Both the position numbers and the translations under genes were made by a program. Source: Treponema sp. (GTDB lineage Bacteria > Spirochaetota > Spirochaetia > Treponematales > Treponemataceae). From it: 47,677 bases of DNA. Positions 13,993 to 23,775 of this stretch are shown in pieces. How positions within the stretch are numbered: position 1 is the first letter of the stretch; each line of letters opens with the position of its first letter. The stretch is from positions 1-47,677 of the forward strand of contig JAEDFM010000011.1 of the NCBI GenBank assembly GCA_016292805.1, in the 5' to 3' direction. The notes below the pieces were generated by a model, which did no database searches, was not told the origin of the DNA, and saw only the letters and a list, made by a program, of their open reading frames with translations.

Positions 13993-16514
13993 TTTTTCTT
14001 AGCCTTCTGTTTCATAAGCTTTTTAGTAATATACATTTCTGCATCGGCTCGTTTTGTAACATCACTAATATTTTTATCAATTGCGGAATTAAAAACAGCC
14101 ATACCCATAGCAATAGAAATATTTTCTGAAAGCTGACTTATAAACTTTTTATAAAGTTCTTCTCTGTTGTCAAAATCCTGACCATAAAGGAAGATGGCAA
14201 ATTCATCGCCCCCAATTCTAAATACAGGACTGTGCTGATATGTTGTACAAATAATACGACTGGCATTTATAAGAAGCTCATCTCCTGCTTTATGACCTAA
14301 AGTATCATTTGTAATTTTAAGATTATTAACATCACACATACAAACTGCAAAGCCCTGCAGATTTCCAGAAGAAATTTCGTTTTCAATTTTACGCTGTCTT
14401 TCAATAAATGCAGTTCTGTTACCAACTCTTGTAAGCTCATCTCTGTTTGCCTGACTTAATGCAGCCTTAAGTTTTTCTGCCTGCTTTACAGAACGCATGC
14501 GCATACAGCTAAGCAGGGTTTTAATTACCTGATTCATTTCCAAAGGCTTTGTAAGATGAGCATTCATACCAGCATTCATAGAATTACGGATATCTTCTTC
14601 AAATGCATTTGCAGTAATTGCAATGATTGGAATTACAGATGCCTCTGTTCTGGCAAGACTTCTGATTTCCTTTGTTGCTTCAAGCCCGTTTTTAACAGGC
14701 ATAATAATATCCATAAGAATTGCATCAAAACTGTTTGGTTCTGAAGCATTGAATAATTCTACGGCTTCCAGACCATTTGTTGCAGTAGTAACAATTGCTC
14801 CTTCGCTTTCAAGTAATTCCTGTTCACTTTTTAAGTTAATAGGATTATCTTCTGCTAAAAGAATTCTAACTCCCGCAAGATTTCTCTGCCCTGTAGATTC
14901 CTGGGCCCGTCTTGCCGCTGCAGTTTTATCATCAATCGCAAATGGCATTTCTATTGTAAATGTTGAGCCTTTGCCTAATTCACTTTCAACACCAATAGAA
15001 CCGCCCATTAATTCAATAAGGGATTTTGCAATTGACATTCCAAGTCCGCTGCCTTTATGATCTGAATGTGGAACAACATTTTCCTGAGAGAAGTTTTCCC
15101 AAATGTGCCCTAGAAAATCTTTGCTCATTCCAATACCGTTATCTTCAATCTGGAAACGGTAGGTTACAGTTTTATTTCCAGTTCCAATCTGCTGGATTCT
15201 AAAAATAATTTTTCCATCTTCATCACTGGTAAACTTAATTGCATTTCCAAGAATATTTACAATTGCCTGGCGCAAATGAAGTTCATCACCAAGCACAAAT
15301 GGATAATCAAAATGTTCAAATTCAGAAACAATTTTTATATTACGGTTTATCAGCTGACCGGAAATAATAGAAAGACATCCATCTGCAAAAGAAAGGATGT
15401 TCATAGGTTTATGTGCAATTTCAACTTTTTTATGTTCAATGTGATTAATATCCAGAATATCGTTTACAAGGGAAAGCAGGTGATACGAAGATGTTGTTAC
15501 ATTTTCAAGACATTCAGAAATTTTGAAAGGATTGTTTATATTTTTCTTTGCCAGCTCTGTCATTCCAATTACACCATTAATAGGAGTTCTGATATCATGT
15601 GACATTCTGGAAAGGAATTCAGATTTTGCTTCATTTGCTTTTTCTGCTTTTTCTTTTGCCAGCTGCAAATCTTTCTGATGTTTTAATTCCTTGCGAATTT
15701 CTTTATCTTTTTCGGCCACACCAGCAACTGCCTGTTTAGGTTCTCCATCGGCCCAGTCTCCAACTCGTACCCATTTGAGCTCGCAGTATTTTCCATAAGA
15801 ATTTCTGTAAATCCGTTCAAGGCGTGGTTTTGTAGAAAGCTGTGTAAAAAGAACTTCTGGTGAACAATAGCGGGTAAAAGCATTTCTATCTTCTTCTCGT
15901 GTTATAGTAGCAGAATAAGCACTAACAGCTTGTTTGTAATCCATTTCCTGATTCAGAGGAAGATTAAGCAAGGTTTTTATTTGTGGTGTAAGGATTAATG
16001 GAACTGTGGTAAGCTTATCAAAATCAACTAAAAATACATTTGAATATTCGGATGCTAAGAAGCTCAAAATCAGCTGTTTTTGTTTAGATTCAATTTCCCG
16101 TCTTATTTCATCATCAAGACTTTTAGAAAGTAATACAGAAAGAATATCACCAGAACGGCTTTTAATAAAAATGGATTTTGTTTCAACCCAATGCTGTGTT
16201 CCATTTGGTTCAAAGTATGGATGACGCAAGGCTGGACTTTCGTCCTTTGTATTTGCAAGTTTTAAAAGATGTGTGCGGTTAAATGCAGAAAGGAATTTAT
16301 CCCTGCTTTTTCCTTCAGGAATGGACTGGCTAAAAGCAAACAGAAGACTGTCATAATCACCTTTGTTCGTAGCAGATAGAACATTGGAATCCTGAACTTC
16401 AATTTCCTGATAATAGTTCTGTGACAGATTACAATAAAAAAGGACTGGATAAATTTTACCCATGGTGCGAATAAGTATTTTTGAATATTCGTCTAATTCT
16501 TTTCTTGTATTCAT
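13989..16514 (-). CDS. Hybrid histidine kinase - receiver - GGDEF protein
   Basis: This 841-residue protein joins two-component and cyclic-di-GMP signalling. The first 290 or so residues are soluble, PAS-like sensor sequence with no clear membrane helix. A HisKA domain follows with the phospho-accepting SHDIRTPING near residue 310. The ATPase domain has NILGNAIKFT, DNGIGM and GSGLGMSIAKSLIELMGG. A receiver domain (about 550-670) contains LLAEDNPIN and the phospho-acceptor Asp in ILMDIIMP. The GGDEF domain (about 690-835) has an intact RIGGDEFAIF, so it is probably an active diguanylate cyclase. A GGAGAGG string lies about 17 nt before the ATG, too far for an ideal ribosome site; TATAAT lies further upstream. 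It is monocistronic. Confidence 0.92.
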   Translation of the reverse strand: MNTRKELDEYSKILIRTMGKIYPVLFYCNLSQNYYQEIEVQDSNVLSATNKGDYDSLLFAFSQSIPEGKSRDKFLSAFNRTHLLKLANTKDESPALRHPYFEPNGTQHWVETKSIFIKSRSGDILSVLLSKSLDDEIRREIESKQKQLILSFLASEYSNVFLVDFDKLTTVPLILTPQIKTLLNLPLNQEMDYKQAVSAYSATITREEDRNAFTRYCSPEVLFTQLSTKPRLERIYRNSYGKYCELKWVRVGDWADGEPKQAVAGVAEKDKEIRKELKHQKDLQLAKEKAEKANEAKSEFLSRMSHDIRTPINGVIGMTELAKKNINNPFKISECLENVTTSSYHLLSLVNDILDINHIEHKKVEIAHKPMNILSFADGCLSIISGQLINRNIKIVSEFEHFDYPFVLGDELHLRQAIVNILGNAIKFTSDEDGKIIFRIQQIGTGNKTVTYRFQIEDNGIGMSKDFLGHIWENFSQENVVPHSDHKGSGLGMSIAKSLIELMGGSIGVESELGKGSTFTIEMPFAIDDKTAAARRAQESTGQRNLAGVRILLAEDNPINLKSEQELLESEGAIVTTATNGLEAVELFNASEPNSFDAILMDIIMPVKNGLEATKEIRSLARTEASVIPIIAITANAFEEDIRNSMNAGMNAHLTKPLEMNQVIKTLLSCMRMRSVKQAEKLKAALSQANRDELTRVGNRTAFIERQRKIENEISSGNLQGFAVCMCDVNNLKITNDTLGHKAGDELLINASRIICTTYQHSPVFRIGGDEFAIFLYGQDFDNREELYKKFISQLSENISIAMGMAVFNSAIDKNISDVTKRADAEMYITKKLMKQKAKKN

Positions 16515-16624
16515 AAACTTTTTTTATGTTTCCTCTCCAACTTAATTATAAATAACATTATTATAGTTTGTAAATACGAGTTTATTCTGATTATAAAAAA
16601 TGATAACATTAATTGAGGTCACAT

Positions 16625-17215
16625 ATGCTTTTAAAAAAATCAGATAAAGATTCAGTAAAAATTACTTCAGATGTTTTAAAGAAGGGTGGAATTGTAATTA
16701 TTCCTACAGATACAGTTTATGGTTTTAGTGGAATTGCTGCCTGTACAAATAAGGACGGTAAAACTACAGACGCTGTAATCCGGGAGATTAAGGGGCGTTC
16801 TGAAACTAAGCCTTTAATTCAGTTGATTGCCAAGCCAGAAGATATTCGTCTTTATACTGATGATGAGCTTCCGGAAAGTCTTATTTCCAAGTGGCCCGGG
16901 GCTCTTACAATTATTGTTAATATAAAAAAGAGTGCACCAGAATATGAAACCTTGCCAACTGTAGCCTTCCGTTGTCCGGGAGATCCATGGTTGCGTCAGA
17001 TTATTGAAAACTGCAATTGTCCAATTTACAGTACCAGCGTTAACCGCAGCGGTCAGCCTGTCTTAGATGAAGTTTCTGCCATAGTTTCAGAATTCGAAAA
17101 TGAAGTAGATTTGATTATAGACGATGGCGACAAAAAAGGCGCAGTTCCTTCAACTTTGGTTTCAATAGAAGCCAACAAAGTAAAAGTTCTGCGCCAGGGG
17201 TCAGTTGTTATTTAA
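16625..17215 (+). CDS. L-threonylcarbamoyladenylate synthase (YrdC/Sua5 family)
   Basis: The 196-residue protein is a single YrdC domain. It has KGGIVIIPTDTVYGFSGIA near the start, IKGRSETKPLIQLI, and PIYSTSVNRSGQPV near residue 140. The enzyme makes threonylcarbamoyl-AMP from threonine, bicarbonate and ATP for the t6A37 modification of tRNAs that read ANN codons. The extra Sua5 domain is absent, so it is the short TsaC type. A TTG four codons upstream is open in frame. The ATG at 16625 is the better start because GAGG (16615-16618) sits at the right distance before it. The stop overlaps the convergent GH130 gene by 8 bp. Confidence 0.9.
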   Translation: MLLKKSDKDSVKITSDVLKKGGIVIIPTDTVYGFSGIAACTNKDGKTTDAVIREIKGRSETKPLIQLIAKPEDIRLYTDDELPESLISKWPGALTIIVNIKKSAPEYETLPTVAFRCPGDPWLRQIIENCNCPIYSTSVNRSGQPVLDEVSAIVSEFENEVDLIIDDGDKKGAVPSTLVSIEANKVKVLRQGSVVI

Positions 17216-18374
17216 GTAAATCCAGATTTTTCTTAATTAAGTCGCAACGCTGTTTTACACAATCAGGACTTCTATGAGGATCCTGTGGTGTATTAAATGT
17301 GTAATCCAAAAGCTTTTCTACAGTTGTTGTAGCAACATGCATTCTTGTATCGCTGGAAGCATAGTAGATATAAACTTTACCGTTATGCTCAATGGCACCG
17401 TTTGTAAATACAACATTGCTTACATCACCAGTTCGTTCACTTCCAAGAGGGACAAGGAATACTCCGCCTGGTTCTGCAATTACACGGCTAGGATCATCAA
17501 GGGCAGTTGCGTATAAATACAAAACATATCTAAGACCGTCTGCTGTATTACGAACTCCATGACTAATATGAATCCAGCCTTTTGGAGTTTTGATTGGTGT
17601 GGCACCAGCTCCATTTTTGGCTTCTGTAATTGTGTGGTAAACTCGTTTGGAAATAATTTTTTCTTCATCAATTACTGGGTTTGTAATATCATTACAAAGA
17701 CCAAATCCAATTCCACCACCGCTGCCTGTATTAATAAAATCGTCCATAGGGCGAGTATAAAAAGCGTATTTTCCATCAACAAATTCAGGATGAAGACAAA
17801 CGTTTCTCTGCTGTGGCGATTTTTTTGTTACCAGGTTTGGTAAGCGCTCCCAGGTTTCCAAATCTTTAGTACGCACAATACCTGCAGCGGCAACTGCAGC
17901 ACCTAAATCAGGATTATTTGTGTCTTTTGCTTCAGAACAGAATACACCGTAAATCCAGCCATCCTGATGCTGAGTCAGACGCATATCGTAAACATTAGTT
18001 TCTTCTGCACAGGTATCAGGAAGCTGAACAGGGTAGTCACGGAAACGGAAATTATCAATGCCGTTTGGACTTTCTGCTACTGCAAAAAATGATTTACGGT
18101 CGTTACCTTCTACACGACACACCAGACAATATTTTCCGTTAAGATAAATTGCACCAGAATTGAATACACAGTTTATGCCCAGTCGTTCCATAAAGAATGG
18201 ATTTGTTTCCTTACAGATATCGTATTTCCAGGTTAAAGGAACAGAATCTCTGGTCAAAATGGGATTTACATAACGGTCATAAATACCATTGTAAAATTCT
18301 TTGTTAATCTTGTTTTTGCGGGAAAGAAATTTTTCCTGCTTTTTTAACATTGCATAATACTGTTCGTGAATCAT
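17208..18374 (-). CDS. GH130 phosphorylase, probably 4-O-beta-D-mannosyl-D-glucose phosphorylase
   Basis: The 388-residue protein closely follows GH130 subfamily 1: NPFFMERLGINCVFNSGA, RVEGNDRKSFFAVAES, NVYDMRLTQHQDGWIYG and QQRNVCLHPEFVDGKYAFYT, with late motifs HGVRNTADGLRYVLYLYA and GDVSNVVFTNG. D130 in YDMR matches the proposed general acid of the characterised Bacteroides enzyme. The reaction is phosphorolysis of mannosyl-1,4-glucose to mannose 1-phosphate and glucose, a step in beta-mannan use. No epimerase or mannanase lies in the window. AAGGAAG precedes the ATG. The Ppk1 gene ends 93 bp upstream, so co-transcription is possible but less certain than for the genes before it. Confidence 0.88.
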   Translation of the reverse strand: MIHEQYYAMLKKQEKFLSRKNKINKEFYNGIYDRYVNPILTRDSVPLTWKYDICKETNPFFMERLGINCVFNSGAIYLNGKYCLVCRVEGNDRKSFFAVAESPNGIDNFRFRDYPVQLPDTCAEETNVYDMRLTQHQDGWIYGVFCSEAKDTNNPDLGAAVAAAGIVRTKDLETWERLPNLVTKKSPQQRNVCLHPEFVDGKYAFYTRPMDDFINTGSGGGIGFGLCNDITNPVIDEEKIISKRVYHTITEAKNGAGATPIKTPKGWIHISHGVRNTADGLRYVLYLYATALDDPSRVIAEPGGVFLVPLGSERTGDVSNVVFTNGAIEHNGKVYIYYASSDTRMHVATTTVEKLLDYTFNTPQDPHRSPDCVKQRCDLIKKNLDLLK

Positions 18375-18467
18375 TATACTTCCTTAGATAAACTAAAATT
18401 GTTTATCTAATTAAAAGATATACTTAAATTAGTTAAAAAACAAGTTAAATTTAGTTAAAAAATAATT

Positions 18468-20597
18468 TTATTTTCTTCTTACTTCAAATTGAACAGTAGC
18501 GTTGCGGGATTTATTTTCGTCCTGCTTTTTATATTTTTTGTACAGGATTTCCTGGGCCTGAACTGTTTCATCCTTTTTATTCTTTTCTACAGGAATCCAG
18601 CTGCCGTTGGAAGTTAAAATCTGAGCATTTGTGTTGTCTTCAAAATAAGTGTCCAGAATAGATTTAACATCAGCAAAACAGTCTGGGTCCAGAATAGGGA
18701 ACATAAGTTCAATTCGGCGGTCCAGGTTGCGGCTCATCCAGTCGGCACTAGAGCAGTATAATTCAGAAGCACCGCCATTCTGGAAATAGAAAATGCGGGA
18801 ATGTTCCAGGTAGCGGTCTACAATAGAAACAACCTGAATGTTTTCGCTCAGGCCTTTAATGCCAGGCACCAGCATACAAATGCCACGGATGTTGAGCAAA
18901 ACTTTTACACCGGCTTGACTGGCTTTGTACAAGGCTTCAATTATTTCCTCGTGGGTAAGGGAATTCATTTTTGCAATAATCAACCCAGGATTTTCTTTTG
19001 TGCTGCGTTCAATTTCACGGTCAATCATATCAAGTAATCTGGATTTAATAGTTACAGGTGCCATTCCTAAATAATCCATTTTTTGAATTGTTGAATACCC
19101 AGAAACCAGATTAAAGAATGCTGTAGCATCATTTGCTATAAGTGGATTTTCTGTGAACAAAGAAAGATCTGAATAAAGCTTTGCTGTTTTTGGATTATAG
19201 TTACCAGTTGATAGATGAACATAACGGCGTATAGCATCAGATTCTTTTCTGATTACCATAAGAATTTTTGCGTGGACCTTAAGGTTTTTAAGTCCGTAGA
19301 TTACAGTTACGCCGGCCTGTTCCAATTCGTTTGCCCAGGCAATGTTGCGTTCTTCATCAAAACGGGCTTTAAGCTCTACCAGTACAATTACCTGTTTACC
19401 ACGCTGGGCGGCATTTTCCAAAGCTTTAATAATAGGAGAATCGTGACCTGTTCTATACAAAGTCATTTTGATTGCCAGAACCTTATCATCCTCTGCAGCA
19501 TCTGAAATCATTTTTACAACAGGATCATAACACTGGTATGGAACATGGAGGATTCGGTCGTGAAGTTTAATTGCTTCCCATAAAGGTTCATCTTCAGGTA
19601 AATCGGCAGGGTAAAAGTGTTCCCATTTTTCAAAGCTCAGGTTTTCAATTTCTTCCACATTTCGTAAATCCATAAAAAGACCTGGATTTACAAATCGTTC
19701 AACTTTGTAAATATCATCGCTGTGCAGTTCAAGTTTTTCTGTAAGATATTTCTGCAGAAATTCGCTGCCATCGCTGCAGGTCATTTGAACTGGGAAAGAT
19801 TTTTTTCTTTGAATAAGAACATCTTCCATAGCGTGAATAAAGTTGTTACCGGCATCTTCATCAACAGCAAAATCTGCATCCCGGGCAACTTTAAAGATAA
19901 GAGATTCTGTAACTTCAAGGCCAGGGAAAAGCTGAGTTCCACATTCGGTAATAATGTCTGAAATTAAAGTAAATTGTCTGTCTTTAGAAGTACCTGCAGG
20001 CAGCCAGTAAACAGATGGAAGAATGGAAGGAATTTCTACAAAGGCAATTTTGTTTTTTTCGCTGAGTCCGGAAAGTTCATCTGGAATATTCTGATTTTTA
20101 ATACCTGCGATTGGTTCCAGTAAAAAGGCTGCATATAAAGAAAGGTTTTTAATGTGAGGAAAATTTTCTTCGCTTGTACGCAATGGTGTAAGCAAAGGAA
20201 AAATATTTGTACGGAAAAGGTTCTGCAGATATTCTTTTTGCAGTGGACTGTAAACATCATGATTTACATAAACAAAACCTTTTTTTGCCAGCTCTGGAAG
20301 AACATCTTTGCTAAGGCATTCCTGCTGCTGTTTAACAATCTGATGTGCTCTGGCAGAAATTGCAGAAAGCTGCATACGAGGTGTAAGGCCTGAAGGATCC
20401 TGAAATTCTGGATTAGAAAAAAGTGTTCGCTTTACAGAGGCTACACGAACCTGGAAAAACTCATCAAAATTAGAAGATACAATGGACAAAAACTGAAGCC
20501 GTTCCAAAAGTGGAAGGTCCTTGCGTAATGCCTGTGTTAAAACTCTGTTGTTAAATTCAAGCCAAGAAAGTTCACGATTAAAAAAACGAGTTTCCAT
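18468..20597 (-). CDS. ppk1: Polyphosphate kinase 1
   Basis: The 709-residue protein is a full-length Ppk1. It has the N-terminal NRELSWLEFNNRVL and SNFDEFFQVRVASVK, and later LAIKMTLYRTGHDSPI. In the catalytic region (about 425-460) LKVHAKILMV contains the histidine that becomes phosphorylated and HLSTGNYNPKTAKLYSDLS follows. SSADWMSRNLDRRIELMFP lies near residue 600. The enzyme reversibly polymerises ATP gamma-phosphate into polyphosphate. The last 45 residues form a lysine-rich tail. AGGAGG precedes the ATG. It starts 12 nt after the Ppx-like gene, so one operon makes both polyphosphate-forming and polyphosphate-degrading enzymes. Confidence 0.96.
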   Translation of the reverse strand: METRFFNRELSWLEFNNRVLTQALRKDLPLLERLQFLSIVSSNFDEFFQVRVASVKRTLFSNPEFQDPSGLTPRMQLSAISARAHQIVKQQQECLSKDVLPELAKKGFVYVNHDVYSPLQKEYLQNLFRTNIFPLLTPLRTSEENFPHIKNLSLYAAFLLEPIAGIKNQNIPDELSGLSEKNKIAFVEIPSILPSVYWLPAGTSKDRQFTLISDIITECGTQLFPGLEVTESLIFKVARDADFAVDEDAGNNFIHAMEDVLIQRKKSFPVQMTCSDGSEFLQKYLTEKLELHSDDIYKVERFVNPGLFMDLRNVEEIENLSFEKWEHFYPADLPEDEPLWEAIKLHDRILHVPYQCYDPVVKMISDAAEDDKVLAIKMTLYRTGHDSPIIKALENAAQRGKQVIVLVELKARFDEERNIAWANELEQAGVTVIYGLKNLKVHAKILMVIRKESDAIRRYVHLSTGNYNPKTAKLYSDLSLFTENPLIANDATAFFNLVSGYSTIQKMDYLGMAPVTIKSRLLDMIDREIERSTKENPGLIIAKMNSLTHEEIIEALYKASQAGVKVLLNIRGICMLVPGIKGLSENIQVVSIVDRYLEHSRIFYFQNGGASELYCSSADWMSRNLDRRIELMFPILDPDCFADVKSILDTYFEDNTNAQILTSNGSWIPVEKNKKDETVQAQEILYKKYKKQDENKSRNATVQFEVRRK

Positions 20598-20609
20598 AAT
20601 ACCTCCTGT

Positions 20610-22139
20610 TTAGATTAAAACAACTTTATAACCAAATACAGATTCAAACATACCTGATTTTTCAGAAAGAGCCAGGCGTTCAAGAACTGGATTTTTAGAT
20701 TTCTTTGTATGGATTTCCAGACTGGTTGGCGTAATTTTAATAGAAAAGTCGCTGAACTGCTGGATGTGGCCCCGGTCTAAGGCATCTGCAATGCGAAGAA
20801 TTGCTGTAAGCTTAAGAATGGTCATGCGGTCTGGGCGAGGCATCATCAAAAAGTTTTCATTATCCTGTGGCATAATGGAACCTTTGTGATATTTTGCAAT
20901 TTCGGCAACGATTGTATTTTCATTACGGTTTAAGCCGAAAAGTTCAGAGTTTTTAATAATATACCAGCTGTGCAGATTGTGATTATCGTTACGGATGAAA
21001 ACACCAATATCATGAAGAATAGCAGAGATTTCCAGCAGCAGTCTTGCCTGTTCACCTAAAGCAATTTCATTTTTTAGAGTGTCATAAATTTTTGTGGCAA
21101 TCATTCTTACACATTCTGCGTGAGCTTCATCACCGTGATATTTTCTAAGAAGATTTTTGGCAGAGGCTATAACCTGTTCATTAAATTCATTTTTAAGAAC
21201 TTCGTTTTGTGTAGAAGTAATAGATACTAAATATCCCTGGCGAACATCGGTTTCTGGAACAATGATTTTTTGTGCTTTTGTAAGATGAAGGAACATGTCG
21301 TAAATCAGAAGACTTACCTGCAAGGTTTCGGCTTCAGAGAAGGAAATCTTATAGCGGGCAACAATTTCATTTACAGAATATTTTTGAATTTCTTTTACAA
21401 AGCTTTCAAAATCTTCCAGTTCTATTTCCCATAAAAAAGTAGAAACTGGTCGTCCAACCTGAATTGCGGCTAATGTAACATCCTGCCCAACTGCAATGAA
21501 CTGCTTTACATTTGAAAGATTTAATTCAGTTTCAAGAGAACCTTTTGTATTGTTGATTGCTTCTTGAACAAAGCGGCGGATATTATCGTAGGAACTGAAA
21601 AGTGATTTCATATGCTGTTCAATACGAATTGTACCTAATCGCAGCGAATGAACACCGGCCATTTTACCGCCACTCATCATCATAATTTCTGTTGTACTAC
21701 CACCTACAACCAGAATCACTGTATCATCATTTTTAAAATCTACCGGCTGATCCTGAATACAGTTACTTACTGCCAGATACATCAGTTTGTTTTCTTCAAT
21801 ACCATCTGCAATGTGAACACGAAATCCTGTCTGTACAAGAATACGGTCCATAACTGGATCACAGTTTTTAGCATCACGGAAAGCTGTAGAGGCAAAACAA
21901 TAGGTTTCTGCAGGAGAAATTCCCCAGCCAGCCAGCTGTTCTCTAAAGCGCTGTAAAATCTGAACCAACTGATTCTGAGTTTCCTGACTGATAGTAGAAG
22001 AAGTGAAAACATCACGACCAAGGTGTAGAGGTAAATCTGAACGGTCGAGAATGTTTTTTTTATGATCTGATGTAATTTCGGCTACCAGGAGACGGACCCC
22101 AGTTGAACCGATTTCAATGACTGATTCTGGGGTTGCCAT
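20610..22139 (-). CDS. Ppx/GppA phosphatase with HD-like C-terminal domain
   Basis: The 509-residue protein begins with the ASKHA-fold nucleotide-binding strand VIEIGSTGVRLLVAEI. It then has CFASTAFRDAKN and VILVVGGSTTEIMMM, the two phosphate-contacting segments of Ppx/GppA. The catalytic glutamate region is IADGIEENKLMYL (about 110-125). Residues about 320-500 form an HD-like domain with ISAILHDIGVFI and ILRIADALDRGH. Family members hydrolyse polyphosphate or pppGpp. Being directly upstream of ppk1 favours polyphosphate. The first motif reads IEIGSTGVR rather than the usual IDIGSNSxR, so this is a divergent member. GGAG lies 5-6 nt before the ATG. Confidence 0.88.
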   Translation of the reverse strand: MATPESVIEIGSTGVRLLVAEITSDHKKNILDRSDLPLHLGRDVFTSSTISQETQNQLVQILQRFREQLAGWGISPAETYCFASTAFRDAKNCDPVMDRILVQTGFRVHIADGIEENKLMYLAVSNCIQDQPVDFKNDDTVILVVGGSTTEIMMMSGGKMAGVHSLRLGTIRIEQHMKSLFSSYDNIRRFVQEAINNTKGSLETELNLSNVKQFIAVGQDVTLAAIQVGRPVSTFLWEIELEDFESFVKEIQKYSVNEIVARYKISFSEAETLQVSLLIYDMFLHLTKAQKIIVPETDVRQGYLVSITSTQNEVLKNEFNEQVIASAKNLLRKYHGDEAHAECVRMIATKIYDTLKNEIALGEQARLLLEISAILHDIGVFIRNDNHNLHSWYIIKNSELFGLNRNENTIVAEIAKYHKGSIMPQDNENFLMMPRPDRMTILKLTAILRIADALDRGHIQQFSDFSIKITPTSLEIHTKKSKNPVLERLALSEKSGMFESVFGYKVVLI

Positions 22140-22157
22140 GAAATCTCCGGTGCACGA

Positions 22158-23588
22158 TTAGAGCTTATCGATAAGCATAGAACACTTTCCACTTGGAATT
22201 GGAAGTGTTTTCTTTTTCTGATCCAGAATATTGATTGTGAAGTAGTAAAGCTTTTCACTTTCCATCTGGATTTCCCATCCACGAGTACTTTTGTTAGAAA
22301 GGATTGTAATCAAGTTGCGTTTAAGGGAAAGATTTTCAATTCCCATAATTTCCAGGTTAGGAATAATCCAGTCTACAGTTTTGCGTGGAAGACTGATTGA
22401 AAGACCAATTACATTTTCAATCATCAATGCGATTGTAGAAAGACCTACAGTATGAACATAACGCTGGCGGGCAAAGTTTGGATCACCTTTCATAGTTGCT
22501 TTACCTTCTTTGTTTGGAAGATAAGCTTCGTATAAATCACCAACAGTTTTATCATCATTTGGCATTAAAGTTTCAAGCACAAAATACAAGTGACGGATTG
22601 CACATTCGCGGGCAAGTTCGTACTGACCGTATTTTTCAAGACCCTTAATTACCATAAAGTTAAAGGCTGGGAATACAGAACCGTTATAACCATCACCTTT
22701 TTCGCTGAATTTTGAATCATCTGCAGAAAGACTTGGGAATGGATGTTCTGTACCGAATGAGTTTGGATCATTTAAGTGTTCAACAAGACGGTCTGCTTTA
22801 TCTGCATTTGGAATTTCTGCAAGCATTGTCCAGTAAGCAGCAATACTCTTTACTGTCTGGCGGTTTGAATCTTTATCAAGATCGTAGTAGAAGCCAGTAG
22901 CATCATCCCACATAAGATTGTTGATCTTTGTTTTAATGGCAAAGTACATTTTTCTGTACTGGAAAATCAAATCTTTATCATTAAGAATATCTCCAAGGGC
23001 AGACATGTAGTTTGCATTAATTGCCATACATGCATTGAAATCTACAGGGTATACAACCTTTTTACGAGGTGTATTTGTCATTGTAGAAGCACAAACTGGA
23101 ACTGCGTAAAGTCCGTTTTCCTGTTTGAAAGTTTGATCAAGCCAATCCATATATTTCTGAAGGTATGGCATAACTTCCTTAATGCGTTTTTTGTTAGCAG
23201 ATTTGTGATAAAGGTTATATTCAGCAAATGCAAAGAGAGGGAGACCTACGCCTTCTGGATTATCTTTGTCTAAAACTGGCTGACCTTTTTTAATATCATA
23301 CTTCCAGCGTATAGCACCGTTCTTTTCCTGATGAGCATAGAAGTAATCAATGTTCTGACATGGTTCATAGTTTCTGTTTGAATAAACGAGGAAGAAAGAA
23401 GACATGATTGATTCGAACTGATTTAAAATATTCTTTCCATCTTCTGGATAAATAAAAAGACCCTCAGAATCCTGTTCTCCTGTTTTAGGGTTAATCCAAT
23501 ATGGAGATAACCAGGACCAAGTTTTATTATAAATGTCTACAAAATCCTGATCATAAAAATGGATCTTTGGAAAATCGTGCTTATTCAC
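22158..23588 (-). CDS. MGH1-like (alpha/alpha)6-barrel glycoside hydrolase
   Basis: The 476-residue cytosolic protein has the pattern of the mannosylglycerate-hydrolase-like / GH63-GH37-related (alpha/alpha)6 barrels. Motifs include EGLFIYPEDGKNILNQFESI, NPEGVGLPLFAFAEYNLY, DFNACMAINANYMSALG, MWDDATGFYYDLD and GDGYNGSVFPAFNFMVIKGL. There is no signal peptide, so it acts on an imported or internal alpha-glycoside. The substrate is unknown. The start is a GTG with AGGAG 6 nt upstream. It is the first gene of the run with ppx, ppk1 and possibly the GH130 phosphorylase, with an 18-nt gap to ppx. Confidence 0.75.
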   Translation of the reverse strand: MNKHDFPKIHFYDQDFVDIYNKTWSWLSPYWINPKTGEQDSEGLFIYPEDGKNILNQFESIMSSFFLVYSNRNYEPCQNIDYFYAHQEKNGAIRWKYDIKKGQPVLDKDNPEGVGLPLFAFAEYNLYHKSANKKRIKEVMPYLQKYMDWLDQTFKQENGLYAVPVCASTMTNTPRKKVVYPVDFNACMAINANYMSALGDILNDKDLIFQYRKMYFAIKTKINNLMWDDATGFYYDLDKDSNRQTVKSIAAYWTMLAEIPNADKADRLVEHLNDPNSFGTEHPFPSLSADDSKFSEKGDGYNGSVFPAFNFMVIKGLEKYGQYELARECAIRHLYFVLETLMPNDDKTVGDLYEAYLPNKEGKATMKGDPNFARQRYVHTVGLSTIALMIENVIGLSISLPRKTVDWIIPNLEIMGIENLSLKRNLITILSNKSTRGWEIQMESEKLYYFTINILDQKKKTLPIPSGKCSMLIDKL

Positions 23589-23775
23589 AAGAACTCCTGC
23601 TGCGGTTCAAATTTATTGCTTAAATTTAAAAAAATGATAGAAACCGTTCTTATACTATACCATATTTTTATGAAAATAGCGCACTTCTATAAAAAAAAAG
23701 TGAAAAATTTGCAGAATTTTATGAAAAATTACTCCGAAACTGATTCGCACGGAACATATTACTGTAGAGGTTTTT

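Noticed and set aside
14623..15060. 145-codon plus-strand frame inside the hybrid kinase gene
   Set aside because: It is antisense to conserved receiver and ATPase motifs and has no features of its own.
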